DNA from: Terriglobia bacterium
Lineage (GTDB): Bacteria; Acidobacteriota; Terriglobia; UBA7540
Direction: 5' to 3'
DNA length: 58,388 nucleotides
Assembly: GCA_020073545.1 (NCBI GenBank)
Contig: JAIQEZ010000011.1
Span: 1-58,388, forward strand
A program made the translations under genes and the position numbers. The notes under the pieces are model-generated. The model did not search any database, was not told the origin of the DNA, and worked only from the letters and a program-made list of their open reading frames with translations. The stretch's first letter is position 1; the number at the start of each line of letters is the position of its first letter. Of the stretch, positions 34,093 to 43,312 are shown piece after piece.

Positions 34093-37000
34093 CTACTGGC
34101 CCACCTGTTCGAGCATGCTCCTCGCCGCGGCGTGCTCGGGATGCCGAGCGAGCCACTCGCGCAGAATCTCGCGGGCCTGAGTCTTCTCTCCCTGCGTCAT
34201 GTAAAGCCGCGCCAGGTTCAGGTAGGGCTGATCAAAATCGGCCGCCACACGAATGGCTTTCTGGAACTGCTCTTGGGCTTCGGCCGTCCGTCCCTGACGC
34301 AAAAAGAGCACGCCGAGGTTGTTGAGCACCTCCGGGTAGTCCGGACGAAGCTGCAGGGCCTGCTGCCAATACTTGAGCGCCCGATCCTGATCGTTCAGTT
34401 GCGCGTAAAGCATCCCGACTCCGTAATTCATCTCTGGGTCATCCGGGGCCAAGGCGACGGCGCGCTCCAAAGCCTGCTTCGCCTCGTCGAACCGCTGCTC
34501 GCGGCGATAGACGTTTCCCAGGTTGAACAGAGCGAGGGCGTAATCGGGGCGCTGGCGGATCGCCTCCTGAAAATAACGGATGGCCTCACGCGTCTCGCCA
34601 GCCTGCGCCGCGAGTAATCCGAGATTGTTGAGCGCGTCGGGATACTCGTGGCGCAACTCCAGCGCGCGCAGAAGGTGGCGACGGGCGTCGGCAGGCTTCC
34701 CTTGCTTCAAATAGAGCGTTCCCAGGTTGTAATGCGCCTCGGCGTAATCGGGATTGGTCTCGAGCGCCAGAGTGAATTCCCGAATCGCCTGGTCGAAGTA
34801 TCCTGCCTGCGAAAAGGCCGCACCGTACGTGAACATATTGCGCCGGAATTCCCCCAAGTGCAGCGTCCCGGGAAATGGCAGCGCCAACCTTCCCCTGTCT
34901 TCGGGGGTTTGCGGAATGCGCTCGCGGTCCGCGTTCAAGCGCTCCGCATCGACGGGTCCCTGATACACCTTCACAATGAACCCCTTGGGGTCGATGAGAA
35001 ACGTGGTGGGCAAACCGAGATTGCGCCGCCGGTCAAACATGAAGTGGTAGACAAGACTGTAAATCCCGGCGACGTCCTCGCCGGCCAGCAACACGGGCAA
35101 GCGCAGGGAATTCCCGCGGACGAAGGCGCGGACCTGTGCCGCCTGTTCCGGCTTGTCGAGGTTGATGGCCAGCACCTCAAGAGTCCCTGGCTTCCTCAGG
35201 GTCGGCGAACGGTCAAGCGCCTTCAGAAGTTCGATACTGGGCGGGCTCCAGGTGGCCCAGAAATTCAGAACCACGGCTCTGCCTCGCAGCGTCGACAGAA
35301 GGTGACTCTTCCCGGTGAGGTCAGGCAGTTCGAAATCGGGAGCCAGGATGGGATCCATCAGCCAGGTTTCACAGGTGGCGGGCGGTGGCACGGCCGCCGG
35401 GGGATCTGGAATCACAGGCAGAGGTTGATGGGGATGAAATGGCGTCGCGCGAAACTGCTCCGCGCCTTCTTCAACCTCGATGCGATGATTCGCAGGCAGC
35501 CCCTCGAAATGCTGCACGCCGCCACTGGGCCAGCGAATTTCGGCGCCTACGGAAGCGGCCTTGCCGATTCCGAAGAAGATCTCCTTGGTGTGTTGCGAGG
35601 GAAAGCCTGTGCCGGCTTGCAGGATCTTCATCTGCCTTCCCTCCGCAGTCTGGAGGATGACCACCGCGCCGACTGCGTCGCGGTTGCTCTTCGTGCCGCG
35701 CAGTCGGAAGGCCAAGGCGTTGCCGAGGCCGGTCGCTTCGCAGCGCAGGATGCGCAATTGTGGTCCTGTCCGATTCTTCAGGGCGACCTCCAGCCGCCCG
35801 TCCTGATCGAAATCGGCGAGGGCGAAGGCTCGGCTGTCATCCGGGAAATCCAGGCCGACCACGCCGGAGATGTCGGAAAAGGTGCCGTCTCCGTTGTTGA
35901 AAAAGAAAATGTTGCGTCGATAGCCTGCCCAGGTGCCGTCAGAGCGGATCAACTCGTTGATGGCGTTCCAGCCGAGTTCGTAAGGGACAGTGGGATGAGC
36001 GTCCGCCGGAGACTGCGAAACCACCTGTTGCCAGAAGAAACTCTCCAGGTCATCGCGGCTGGGGCCGGAAATCATGCCATTGGCGATGTAAAGGTGCGAG
36101 CGTCCATCATGGCCGAAATCCCAGGCGTGGCAGGACCATGACCAGCCCGCCTTTTCGATTCCCGCCGCGGCGCTGCGATCCTCGAAGCGGCCGTTGCCGA
36201 GGTTGCGGAAAAGGGAATTCCCCTTGGCGTGGCGACGGAACAGCGCACGCACCTCCGCCGGCAGGTGTTCCAGAAAATTCATCTGCGACGTCAAGCGCAT
36301 GCCGGAGGCTTCCCACATGTCCGAAACGTAGAGGTCGAAGTTCTGGTCGTTGTCGTAATCGAACCAGCAGGAACTCATTCCGGGTCCCAGATCCACAACC
36401 CCGGCTTCCTCGGCGATATCCGTGAACGTCCCGTTACGATTGTTGTGATAAAGATTCTTCCGCCCGAAGTCGTTCACGACATACAGGTCCGGCCATCCAT
36501 CGTGGTCGAAGTCGCACCAGTTGCAGTCGAAGCTGAACCGGTCGTTGTTTTGGTTGAGCCCTGAGGCCGCGGTGACATCCTGGAAAGTCGCGTCGCCCTC
36601 ATTGTGGAAAAGGAAGTTGGGCGGGCCGTTTCGCGCGTCGAAGTACGGTACCGGAAAGTGGTATTGCTCGAGTCCCTTGTAGTAACTGTACAAGCAGAAG
36701 TAGATGTCCAGGCGCCCATCGCGATCGTAATCGCCGAAGGCCGCGCCGGTAAAGGTTCCCTGCGGAGGTTGCGCAAACCGAAACGCCCCAGGCTTCAGCG
36801 CAAACTTCCCGTTTCCCTGATTGAGGAACAGCAAAGGACCATTGGCGGCAACGACCAACAGGTCCTGACGGCCGTTGTTGGTGACGTCCGCGAAGAGGGC
36901 GCAAGGGGTATTGTCCAGGACGCCCACACCGGCGGCTTCCGTCACGTCCTCGAAAGTTCCGTCACCACGGTTGTGGTAGAGCCGATTGGGGAGACCGGAA

Positions 37001-37932
37001 GGCTGGCAGATGTAGAGATCGTCGAGCCCGTCATTATCGTAATCGCCGGCCGCGATGCCGTTGTTTCCGTAGATGTCGATTCCGGTCGCCGCGTCGAGCA
37101 CCGTCCGCCAATAATCCGCGCCATGCAGCATTTGCGTGCGGTACGAGGAGACGTCCTGGAGCGCGGTCGAAGTGATGTCCACAAAAATCGGTTGAGAGGA
37201 AAGGCTCTGGATTTCCGAAAGGGGTTGCCACTTCTTTGCCAGCAATTCCCCTGCCGGGCCTTGCTCCCAATCAATCTGCCACACGCCGATTCGCTGCAAG
37301 CGGTGCAGCCGCGCCCCCGTGCCCACCAACGCGTACCGAACCTGCGTCGTGATGTGGAGTGGAGAAGCAGAGGCGACCTCTGAATCCGCCACCGTGAATT
37401 CGGCGACGAGAAACTCCGAGATCAAACCCAGGGAAGATCGGAACTCCTCGAGAAAGGCGTCCCGGCCGAGTGACAGCTCCGAGGAAAAACTGGCGCGCCG
37501 GACGACGAGGATCGAATCCTCGCGGATGCGGTCGAACCCCTGAGGGGCAGGCGAGGCCGCCGTGAGTTGCGGCGAAAGGAACGCCGCGAGCGCCCGCAAG
37601 TCATCCTTCTTCTGGAGAAGCTCCACCGCCCAGCGTGCGAAATGATTTTCGATCTCCCGTGCATACTTCTCGCTGGGATAATCGTCCTCCTTCTGCCGGG
37701 CTTTGCGGATTAGCTCCTCGAGGGGAGAGTGCGCCCGATATTGCGGAAGAACTCGGTAATCCGGGTGGAGAGGAGTGGCAGCCGCCACGCGTGGGGCAGC
37801 CTCCTGAGCAAGCGGGGAGGCCATTGCCCCGAACAGCGGCGCGGGGAGAAGCAGAGTGGATGCGTACCCACAGGCGCCCAGGAAGTCCCTCCGTGTAAGC
37901 GTGCGTTCGATCCGCCGTGGACGAGTTCCCAT
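34093..37932 (-). CDS. Tat-exported FG-GAP/ASPIC-UnbV + thioredoxin-fold + TPR fusion
   Basis: 1279 residues. A Tat signal (TRRDFLGACG at ~13-22) is followed by a region without assigned domain (~40-260) and FG-GAP/VCBS beta-propeller repeats (~285-730) with Ca-binding loops such as DYDNDGLDD, DYDRDGRLD and DFDHDGWPD. An ASPIC/UnbV domain (~760-835) comes next, then a TlpA/AhpC-like thioredoxin fold (~865-1000) and about seven TPRs (~1030-1275). In the thioredoxin part the CxxC site reads FWATWSPPSIELL, so both cysteines are Ser and disulfide chemistry is unlikely. CRTAC1-like proteins with TPRs are frequent in Acidobacteriota; the function is unknown. It heads an operon with the large TPR gene. 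Confidence 0.9.
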   Translation of the reverse strand: MGTRPRRIERTLTRRDFLGACGYASTLLLPAPLFGAMASPLAQEAAPRVAAATPLHPDYRVLPQYRAHSPLEELIRKARQKEDDYPSEKYAREIENHFARWAVELLQKKDDLRALAAFLSPQLTAASPAPQGFDRIREDSILVVRRASFSSELSLGRDAFLEEFRSSLGLISEFLVAEFTVADSEVASASPLHITTQVRYALVGTGARLHRLQRIGVWQIDWEQGPAGELLAKKWQPLSEIQSLSSQPIFVDITSTALQDVSSYRTQMLHGADYWRTVLDAATGIDIYGNNGIAAGDYDNDGLDDLYICQPSGLPNRLYHNRGDGTFEDVTEAAGVGVLDNTPCALFADVTNNGRQDLLVVAANGPLLFLNQGNGKFALKPGAFRFAQPPQGTFTGAAFGDYDRDGRLDIYFCLYSYYKGLEQYHFPVPYFDARNGPPNFLFHNEGDATFQDVTAASGLNQNNDRFSFDCNWCDFDHDGWPDLYVVNDFGRKNLYHNNRNGTFTDIAEEAGVVDLGPGMSSCWFDYDNDQNFDLYVSDMWEASGMRLTSQMNFLEHLPAEVRALFRRHAKGNSLFRNLGNGRFEDRSAAAGIEKAGWSWSCHAWDFGHDGRSHLYIANGMISGPSRDDLESFFWQQVVSQSPADAHPTVPYELGWNAINELIRSDGTWAGYRRNIFFFNNGDGTFSDISGVVGLDFPDDSRAFALADFDQDGRLEVALKNRTGPQLRILRCEATGLGNALAFRLRGTKSNRDAVGAVVILQTAEGRQMKILQAGTGFPSQHTKEIFFGIGKAASVGAEIRWPSGGVQHFEGLPANHRIEVEEGAEQFRATPFHPHQPLPVIPDPPAAVPPPATCETWLMDPILAPDFELPDLTGKSHLLSTLRGRAVVLNFWATWSPPSIELLKALDRSPTLRKPGTLEVLAINLDKPEQAAQVRAFVRGNSLRLPVLLAGEDVAGIYSLVYHFMFDRRRNLGLPTTFLIDPKGFIVKVYQGPVDAERLNADRERIPQTPEDRGRLALPFPGTLHLGEFRRNMFTYGAAFSQAGYFDQAIREFTLALETNPDYAEAHYNLGTLYLKQGKPADARRHLLRALELRHEYPDALNNLGLLAAQAGETREAIRYFQEAIRQRPDYALALFNLGNVYRREQRFDEAKQALERAVALAPDDPEMNYGVGMLYAQLNDQDRALKYWQQALQLRPDYPEVLNNLGVLFLRQGRTAEAQEQFQKAIRVAADFDQPYLNLARLYMTQGEKTQAREILREWLARHPEHAAARSMLEQVGQ

Positions 37933-38375
37933 GAAAGCTCACGACCCAGGTGAGGTGTCGGACGCTCTAACCTAACAACAAGGTCGCTCGCGGTCAAGAA
38001 AGCGTGCCCCTGGGTGGTGGCCCATTGTGCCACCAGGCGTGTCCAAAATACGGTCGGTCCGACGGGAGGTGACCTGCGGCCCCGCCGCATTGAGCACTCG
38101 AATGGTTCGCTAATTTGGACAGCCCTCTTTTGATACAGACAGGTCTCAGGCTTGACCTCCGGTGGGGATCGGTGCAATAGGGGGGCGGTGCCCATGAGCG
38201 CTGAGACAAGGAACTGACTTCGGGTTCCAATCTGCGATTGCGGGAGGCAAATGAATGCCTTTGATTAGGGCTGGAGAACCTGGTGTGACTGTTTCCTCCG
38301 CTCTCGGAAATCACTGACCGCTGCCCCGGAGCGCTGCCGCGGACCTGGGAACCCGGGTCCACGTTACGCTCTGCG
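37933..38375. other. Intergenic stretch of about 440 bases
   Basis: No gene is recognised. An imperfect palindrome GGACCTGG...CCCGGGTCC at 38341-38360 lies just behind the small membrane-protein gene on the minus strand. It may end its transcript, though no T-run follows. The rest shows nothing definite. Confidence 0.5.
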
Positions 38376-38549
38376 TCACCCGCTGTGCCAGTGCCTTAGG
38401 TAGATCCAAAGTTGCAGAGCCAGCATGACCCCGCCCAGGAAGGTAAGAAGTGCGCCGACAGCCTTCAGGCCCACTCCCTTCGTCAAGAGCAGCACGCAGA
38501 TGCCCAGCAGCAAGAGAAACGCTGGCCCCCACCAAGCAAAAAGGATCAT
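38376..38549 (-). CDS. Small two-helix membrane protein
   Basis: 57 residues: MILFAWWGPAFLLLLGICV, a short KGVG turn, then a second hydrophobic run (VGALLTFLGGVMLALQLWIYL) and a charged end HWHSG. Two transmembrane helices joined by a tight loop. A G-rich ribosome site (GGAAGGGGGG) precedes the ATG by ten bases. It lies 70 bases downstream of the FKBP gene on the same strand. No known family is recognised. The hydrophobic pattern and ribosome site support it as real, but it is short. Confidence 0.55.
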   Translation of the reverse strand: MILFAWWGPAFLLLLGICVLLLTKGVGLKAVGALLTFLGGVMLALQLWIYLRHWHSG

Positions 38550-38619
38550 CAAGGGCTGGCCCCCCTTCCGGTCCCCAGGTGCTAACGTAGCCCCTTCTCC
38601 AGGTGGATCCGACCCACCA

Positions 38620-39111
38620 TTACTTGATCTTGAGCAGTTCGACGTCGAAGGTCAGCGTGGAGTTGGGCGGAATCACACCGGGGTAGCCGGCTTGGCCGTA
38701 AGCGAGATCCGGAGGGATGCGCAGCTTGCGCTTGCCACCTACGTGCATCGACCCCACGCCTTGGTCCCAACCCTTGATAACCTCTCCACGGCCGAGGTGA
38801 AATTCAAAGGGCCGCTTGCCGACGGAGGTGTCAAAGACTTTGCCGTTTGTGAACTTGCCGGTGTAGTTGACGACGACGGTGTCGCCCTCTTTTGGCTGGG
38901 GGCCCTTACCCACGACCACATCCTGATACTTCAAGCCGGACGGCATGGTCTCCCACGGCGCGGCGGGGGCGGTCTGGGGCGGTGTTGCGGCCTTCGTCGT
39001 GGCCTTCGTGGTCCCCGCCTTAGTCGAAGTCTCCTGCCCTGCCGTCTGCGCGCAGAGCGTTGCAGCCGAAACGAAACTCAAGAGAAAAAGCATGACGATT
39101 GATCGCCTCAT
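38620..39111 (-). CDS. Exported FKBP-type peptidyl-prolyl cis-trans isomerase
   Basis: 163 residues from ATG 39111 (AAGGA six bases upstream). Signal peptide MRRSIVMLFLLSFVSAATLCAQ, then a Thr/Ala/Lys-rich linker to ~50, then one FKBP domain (~60-163). VVVNYTGKFTNGKVFDTS, the VIKGWDQGVGSM motif and GYPGVIPPNSTLTFDVELL are all typical. It would catalyse prolyl isomerisation of exported proteins in the periplasm. No chaperone-type N-terminal domain (as in FkpA or Mip) is seen. Confidence 0.92.
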   Translation of the reverse strand: MRRSIVMLFLLSFVSAATLCAQTAGQETSTKAGTTKATTKAATPPQTAPAAPWETMPSGLKYQDVVVGKGPQPKEGDTVVVNYTGKFTNGKVFDTSVGKRPFEFHLGRGEVIKGWDQGVGSMHVGGKRKLRIPPDLAYGQAGYPGVIPPNSTLTFDVELLKIK

Positions 39112-39299
39112 GGCCCATCCTTTCGAAAGAAGTTGTCGCGGGTAAGGTATCAAGACCCCGGAGGCAATTCAAGAACTCCGCTGTGAACTCGCCGCGGTGC
39201 CACCCTGAAGGTCTGGCTTTCGTTCCCGACGCCCGCGGAGACGCCACTCGGAACGAGGGCCAAGGTCTCCGTCGAGAGCCGTGTGGACAACGCCCAAGC

Positions 39300-39887
39300 C
39301 TAATACCCCGACACCCGGTGGCCATATCCACCGAAGTACCAGCGCGCGGAGACGGTGGTGTAAACGCTGAGGGGACCGTTCTTTCCCAGGTCTGCCGCCC
39401 CGAGGTTGTTGTTGTACTTTCCGAACCAGTCCACGCGGTGAGTGGTCAGGCGGAGCTCGAGGTTCCGCGTCACACTCACTCCGAGGCCCTCCGCGCGCTC
39501 GAGGGCGATGGGCGACATGGAAGCGGTGTACGAAAATTGCGGAACGTTGCCGCCCATAAAAGCACGCGGTTCGAAAAATACAAAGAGACGGCGAAACGGC
39601 CCCGTGCCGACGGGACGAAGTTCCACATAACCGCTGCCCATATAGCGGGCGAACGCCGAGCAAGGCGCCTGGGCGCCGCCATCGGCGCCGGCCGAGGACG
39701 CGCAGCGATTCACATCCGGCTCGTTGTGAGGTGGCGCAACAGCAAAGTCAACAAAACCACTTACCCAGTCCTTGGGGAAGAACTTGCGGCCGGTGGATGG
39801 ATCCTGCGACGAGCCGTCGCCGGCCAGCGTCGACGGAATGCATGCCAGGGTTAAAGCTACCAGTGAGACAGCTAGGGAGCCGCGCAT
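39300..39887 (-). CDS. Exported protein, probable outer-membrane beta-barrel-like
   Basis: 195 residues from ATG 39887 (AGGTG six bases upstream). Signal peptide MRGSLAVSLVALTLACIPSTLA. Alternating hydrophobic/aromatic strands such as YVELRPVGTGPFRRLFVFFE and LELRLTTHRVDWFGKY suggest a small beta barrel. The chain ends RWYFGGYGHRVSGY; an aromatic C-terminus is compatible with outer-membrane insertion. No family is recognised. It is followed on the same strand by the FKBP gene (188-base gap). Confidence 0.65.
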   Translation of the reverse strand: MRGSLAVSLVALTLACIPSTLAGDGSSQDPSTGRKFFPKDWVSGFVDFAVAPPHNEPDVNRCASSAGADGGAQAPCSAFARYMGSGYVELRPVGTGPFRRLFVFFEPRAFMGGNVPQFSYTASMSPIALERAEGLGVSVTRNLELRLTTHRVDWFGKYNNNLGAADLGKNGPLSVYTTVSARWYFGGYGHRVSGY

Positions 39888-40652
39888 GTGTACACCTCGC
39901 GCCTGCCAGAGCGCCGTTAAGAATGGTTTCAGACCCGGTAATCTCGCGGCTTGTATATACACCCATTCGGAGAGATGTCCAAAGGAATAGTGCCCGCGGT
40001 ACGCGCCTGCGACGACCGCCGCCCCACTACCCGCCCACCTCAACGCGCGTGCGCATGAGGCCATGGCGGGGGGTAAGTCCTCGCGCTGCGTGCCCCTCAC
40101 CCACTGCCGGCTGACGTCTTAGCCAGACCTGAGCCGCACTCGCCGTTGGGCGTGGAGGAGACGAGTCGCCAGGACCATCCAGAGATCGACAGCGCGCGGA
40201 CGGGCGCCCGCCACATGGTTCTGGCATCCCGGCGGGCGGAACTCAAACCTGTGCGAGTGGTTCCGATTCCCCAACGAGGGGTAATCGAAGAGTAACTTTG
40301 CGCTTTTTCACACCATCAGCGACATGATGACCGTCATTTTGCGCATTGATGGCGGGCGGGGTTTGTTTGCAGCAGAGAATGTCGAGAATGTCCGGGCCCA
40401 GTTAAGTCCTTTCTTGACAGCACATCCTTCGTTGACGGGGCGGGGTTCGGCGGGTAGGACTGTTTGGCACATGGGTTGCCCCATACGCGGGTGCGAGGGA
40501 CTTCGGGTCCTAGGAACCTGGGTAAAACCAGGTTGGGGGTTGGGGATACCGGAAATCGGACGACCCGGGATCTCCAACCCCCGTAAGTTAAGTTCAAACG
40601 CGGTTATTGGGCAAAGCTTCCGCAGACAACGCGAATGGTTCAGAGGCACGTG
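39888..40652. other. Intergenic stretch of 765 bases
   Basis: I see no convincing gene, RNA or repeat. The open frames here lack ribosome sites and family motifs. Confidence 0.45.
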
Positions 40653-40955
40653 ATGTTGGACATCACAGAGCTCTATTGTTCCCATCCGGGGATTGCCGCC
40701 CAGACGCCGAGGCTAGTGAGCAAGCTGGGCGTTTTAGCGCCGACGCGGCGTTCTGGGTCGCTTTCCATGGCCGCTCCCAAGCCTTTGGTTATCTGGCAAG
40801 TGACCCGTTCCTGCGACCTGAACTTTCTAAGCTGCTACTCGGACTCCCGCCCTCGCAAGTACGGCGCCGAGTTCACCACGCGCGAAGTGCTGGGGTTGAT
40901 CGACGGCTTGGGGGAGTCCGGCCTGCCGCAATGGAAAACGACGTGCTCTTGTTAG
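40653..40955 (+). pseudogene. N-terminal fragment of a radical SAM protein, degenerate
   Basis: 100 residues. PKPLVIWQVTRSCDLNFLSC corresponds to the start of SPASM-type radical SAM enzymes, followed by a recognisable helix (FTTREVLGLIDGLGESGLPQ), then the frame is lost and stops. The cluster motif CxxxCxxC has become CxxxFxxC, so no [4Fe-4S] cluster could form. It lies 49 bases ahead of an intact paralogue (41005), suggesting a broken tandem duplicate or an ancestral neighbour gene. Confidence 0.75.
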
Positions 40956-41004
40956 AGCGGGCTGCGTAAAACAGCCAGTTCGAGTTCTGAGTCGTGAGCT
41001 GCTG

Positions 41005-42219
41005 ATGAAAACTGCGACTGACAAACCGCGACTCATTTTTTGGGAGGTGACAAAGGGCTGCAACCTGCGTTGCATCCACTGTCGCGCCACCGCTACAGAA
41101 CCCTCATCATTACTAGACCTACCTATTAACAAAGCCCTGAACATAATAAAGCAAGTCTCTCAGCTATCCCTACCAATCCTAGTTCTGAGCGGTGGCGAAC
41201 CTCTTTTTCGTGACGACATTTTTGAATTGGCCCGCTATGCCCGCGAGTGTGGATTGCGCGTGGCGCTGGCCACCAATGGAACTTTGGTCAACAGGGAAGT
41301 CGCCCGCCAGATCGTGGATGCCGGCGTGCGCCGCGTCGCCATCAGCTTGGACGGGGCGGACGCCGCCACCCACGATGCCTTTCGGGGCATCCCGGGAGCC
41401 TTCGACCGCGCCCTCGAGGGCTTGCGAAACCTGAAAGAACTCGGCATGTCGGTGCAGATCAACATGACCATCGCGCGGCACAACGCGCACCAGCTCCCCG
41501 CCGTGCTGGAGATGGCGCGCCGGCTCGGCGCGGACGCGCTCCACACTTTCCTGCTGGTGCCGGTCGGCTGCGGTGTGAACATCGCGGAAGAGCAGATGGT
41601 CCCGGCCGACGAATACGAAAAAATCCTGAACTGGTTTTACGACCGCGCGCAGGAAGGCGGCATCGAGTTGAAAGCAACCTGCGCGCCGCACTACTTCCGC
41701 GTGGTGCGCCAGCGACGCGCCGCGGAACGTCGCGCCGCTTCGCAGGCGGAGCCCGCCCCCGGCGGCCACCGCCGCGACATCGGTCCCACTGAAATGACCA
41801 TGCCCGGCTCGACAGGAATCGCGCTCCACCCACACGCCGGGCGTCCCGGCGCGGGCCACCCGGACAGCATGCAGGCCATGACCAGGGGCTGCCTGGCAGG
41901 TACAGGCGTTTGCTTCATTTCTTATCAGGGTGAAGTTTATCCCTGCGGTTACCTGCCGGTTCTGGCCGGCAATCTCAACCAGCAAACTCTCGCTGAAATC
42001 TGGGAAAGCGCCCCCGTGTTCCAGCAGCTCCGAGATACCGACAACCTGAAAGGCAAGTGCGGCTATTGCGAGTTCCGCAACATTTGCATGGGCTGCCGCG
42101 CGCGGGCCTTCGCCGCCACGGGAGACTACTTGGACGAGGAACCCTTCTGCGTCTATCAACCTCGCAAAGCCGAAACGGTCCGAAAAGACAGGGAGGCGAG
42201 CCATGTTTCAATTCACTGA
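41005..42219 (+). CDS. Radical SAM/SPASM protein of NirJ/AhbD type
   Basis: 404 residues. The SAM-cluster motif CNLRCIHC lies at residues 19-26, with GGEP near 70 and conserved LATNGTLV and ISLDGADA strands. A C-terminal Cys-rich SPASM-like region (CLAGTGVCFISYQGEVYPCG, then CGYCEFRNICMGCRARAFA) would hold auxiliary clusters. The overall plan matches enzymes such as AhbD/NirJ that act on haem precursors and their relatives in peptide modification. A ~50-residue insert rich in Arg, Ala and His (~235-285) is unusual. The substrate cannot be told from sequence. It overlaps the next gene by 17 bases and heads a four-gene operon. Confidence 0.85.
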   Translation: MKTATDKPRLIFWEVTKGCNLRCIHCRATATEPSSLLDLPINKALNIIKQVSQLSLPILVLSGGEPLFRDDIFELARYARECGLRVALATNGTLVNREVARQIVDAGVRRVAISLDGADAATHDAFRGIPGAFDRALEGLRNLKELGMSVQINMTIARHNAHQLPAVLEMARRLGADALHTFLLVPVGCGVNIAEEQMVPADEYEKILNWFYDRAQEGGIELKATCAPHYFRVVRQRRAAERRAASQAEPAPGGHRRDIGPTEMTMPGSTGIALHPHAGRPGAGHPDSMQAMTRGCLAGTGVCFISYQGEVYPCGYLPVLAGNLNQQTLAEIWESAPVFQQLRDTDNLKGKCGYCEFRNICMGCRARAFAATGDYLDEEPFCVYQPRKAETVRKDREASHVSIH

Positions 42220-42430
42220 TCTGGTGCGGGGCGGAGAAACGGTGCGAGAGGTCAAACAAAAGTTTCCCGAGACCGAGCCGGTCTTTGAGCGCTTCGGGCT
42301 AAAGCCCTCCTGCTACGACTGCTCGATTGAAATGGCCGCGCGCAAGGTGGGTGCTCCCTTCGAGGATTTGCTCGTGGAAATCAATACCGCCATCTACAAA
42401 AGCCGGGGAGTGACCGCCCGGGCGTCTTGA
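42203..42430 (+). CDS. Small DUF1858/ScdA_N-like protein
   Basis: 75 residues. TVREVKQKFPETEPVFERFGL followed by SCYDC and SIEMAARKVGAPFEDLLVEIN follows the pattern of DUF1858 and of the ScdA N-terminal domain (DUF542): a helix, a short Cys motif and a LxxLNxAI-type helix. Cys37 and Cys40 could bind metal or be redox active. Such domains occur in nitrosative-stress and hybrid-cluster contexts. It is translationally coupled to the radical SAM gene through the overlap. Confidence 0.72.
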   Translation: MFQFTDLVRGGETVREVKQKFPETEPVFERFGLKPSCYDCSIEMAARKVGAPFEDLLVEINTAIYKSRGVTARAS

Positions 42431-42442
42431 GGCCCGACTGCC

Positions 42443-43299
42443 ATGGCCAGTACGACCCCCGCGCTCCATACGCTTACCCGCTCCCGGTTGCGCTCATTGG
42501 TCTGGCCTCGTGAACACGGTGCCTGGGGAATGCTCCTGGTCCCGCTGGTCACCGGCGCGTCGGTAGGCCATCCGGATGGGGAGCGGCTTGTCTGGGTTTT
42601 GTTGTCCGCCGCGGTCGCGCTAGGGCTCTTCTGCCTTCGGACGCCGGTTGAAGCTTGGCTAGGAATTTCACCGTTGCGTCCGCAGAACGACGCGGAACGG
42701 AGGCTGATTCATTATTCCATTTATACTTACGCCTCCTTTGCCGGCCTCGCCCTGGGCGTCCTGCTCGTTTGGGCTCGCGCCTATGGACTTCTGCTGTTAG
42801 GCGCGGCCGCGGCGACAGCTTTTCTCGTTCAGGCCATCCTGAAACAACTTGGCCGGGAAACCCGCATGAACGCCCAGTTGACGGGCGCGGTCGCGCTCAC
42901 CTCCACGGCCGCGGGAGCCTATTACCTGGCGGCTGGCCGACTCGATCGGACGGCAGTGATCGTCTGGGCGGCGAACTGGCTCTTTGCTGCCAACCAGATT
43001 CATTTCGTCCAACTCCGCATCCACTCCGCGCGGGTGATGACGCCGGCTGAGAAAATCGTCCGGGGGCAAGGCTTTTTGCTTCATGAAGCCTTCTCCCTTC
43101 TTCTCCTGGGAATGGCTTGGCGAGCCGGTTGGCTCCCCGGGCTCGCGCTGGTGGCATTCGCGCCCGTGTTCTTCCGAGGACTCGCCTGGTTCGTCGAATC
43201 ACCCCGACCGCTCCAGGTCCATCGGTTGGGAGCGAGCTTGTTTTTGCGCTGGTCTTCGGAGGGTTGTTCATTGCGGGCTACCACGTCCGACTTCCGTAG
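42443..43299 (+). pseudogene. YwiC-like membrane protein, frameshifted near the C-terminus
   Basis: The first ~260 codons encode a YwiC-like protein: WPREHGAWGMLLVPLVTGAS at the start and about seven hydrophobic segments. The frame then runs into LHRWSS-type nonsense and stops at 43301-43303. In the neighbouring frame the expected ending, SELVFALVFGGLFIAGYHV to a stop at 43297-43299, is intact. A single-base deletion or sequencing error near 43228-43231 explains both. If it is an assembly error, the gene is functional. In other bacteria ywiC-type genes neighbour anaerobic nitrate-respiration genes. Confidence 0.8.
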
Positions 43300-43312
43300 G
43301 TGAAACTTGGCT

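Noticed and set aside
34648-36141. Plus-strand open frame of ~500 codons opposite the FG-GAP/ASPIC/TPR gene
   Set aside because: It has no recognisable domain; the opposite strand carries clear FG-GAP, ASPIC, thioredoxin-fold and TPR motifs throughout.
40101-40652. Possible small genes between the exported protein and the radical SAM fragment
   Set aside because: Open frames here lack ribosome sites, plausible starts and any family resemblance.
41179-42204. Minus-strand open frame of ~340 codons opposite the radical SAM gene
   Set aside because: It is a shadow caused by GC-rich codon structure; the plus strand has complete radical SAM motifs.
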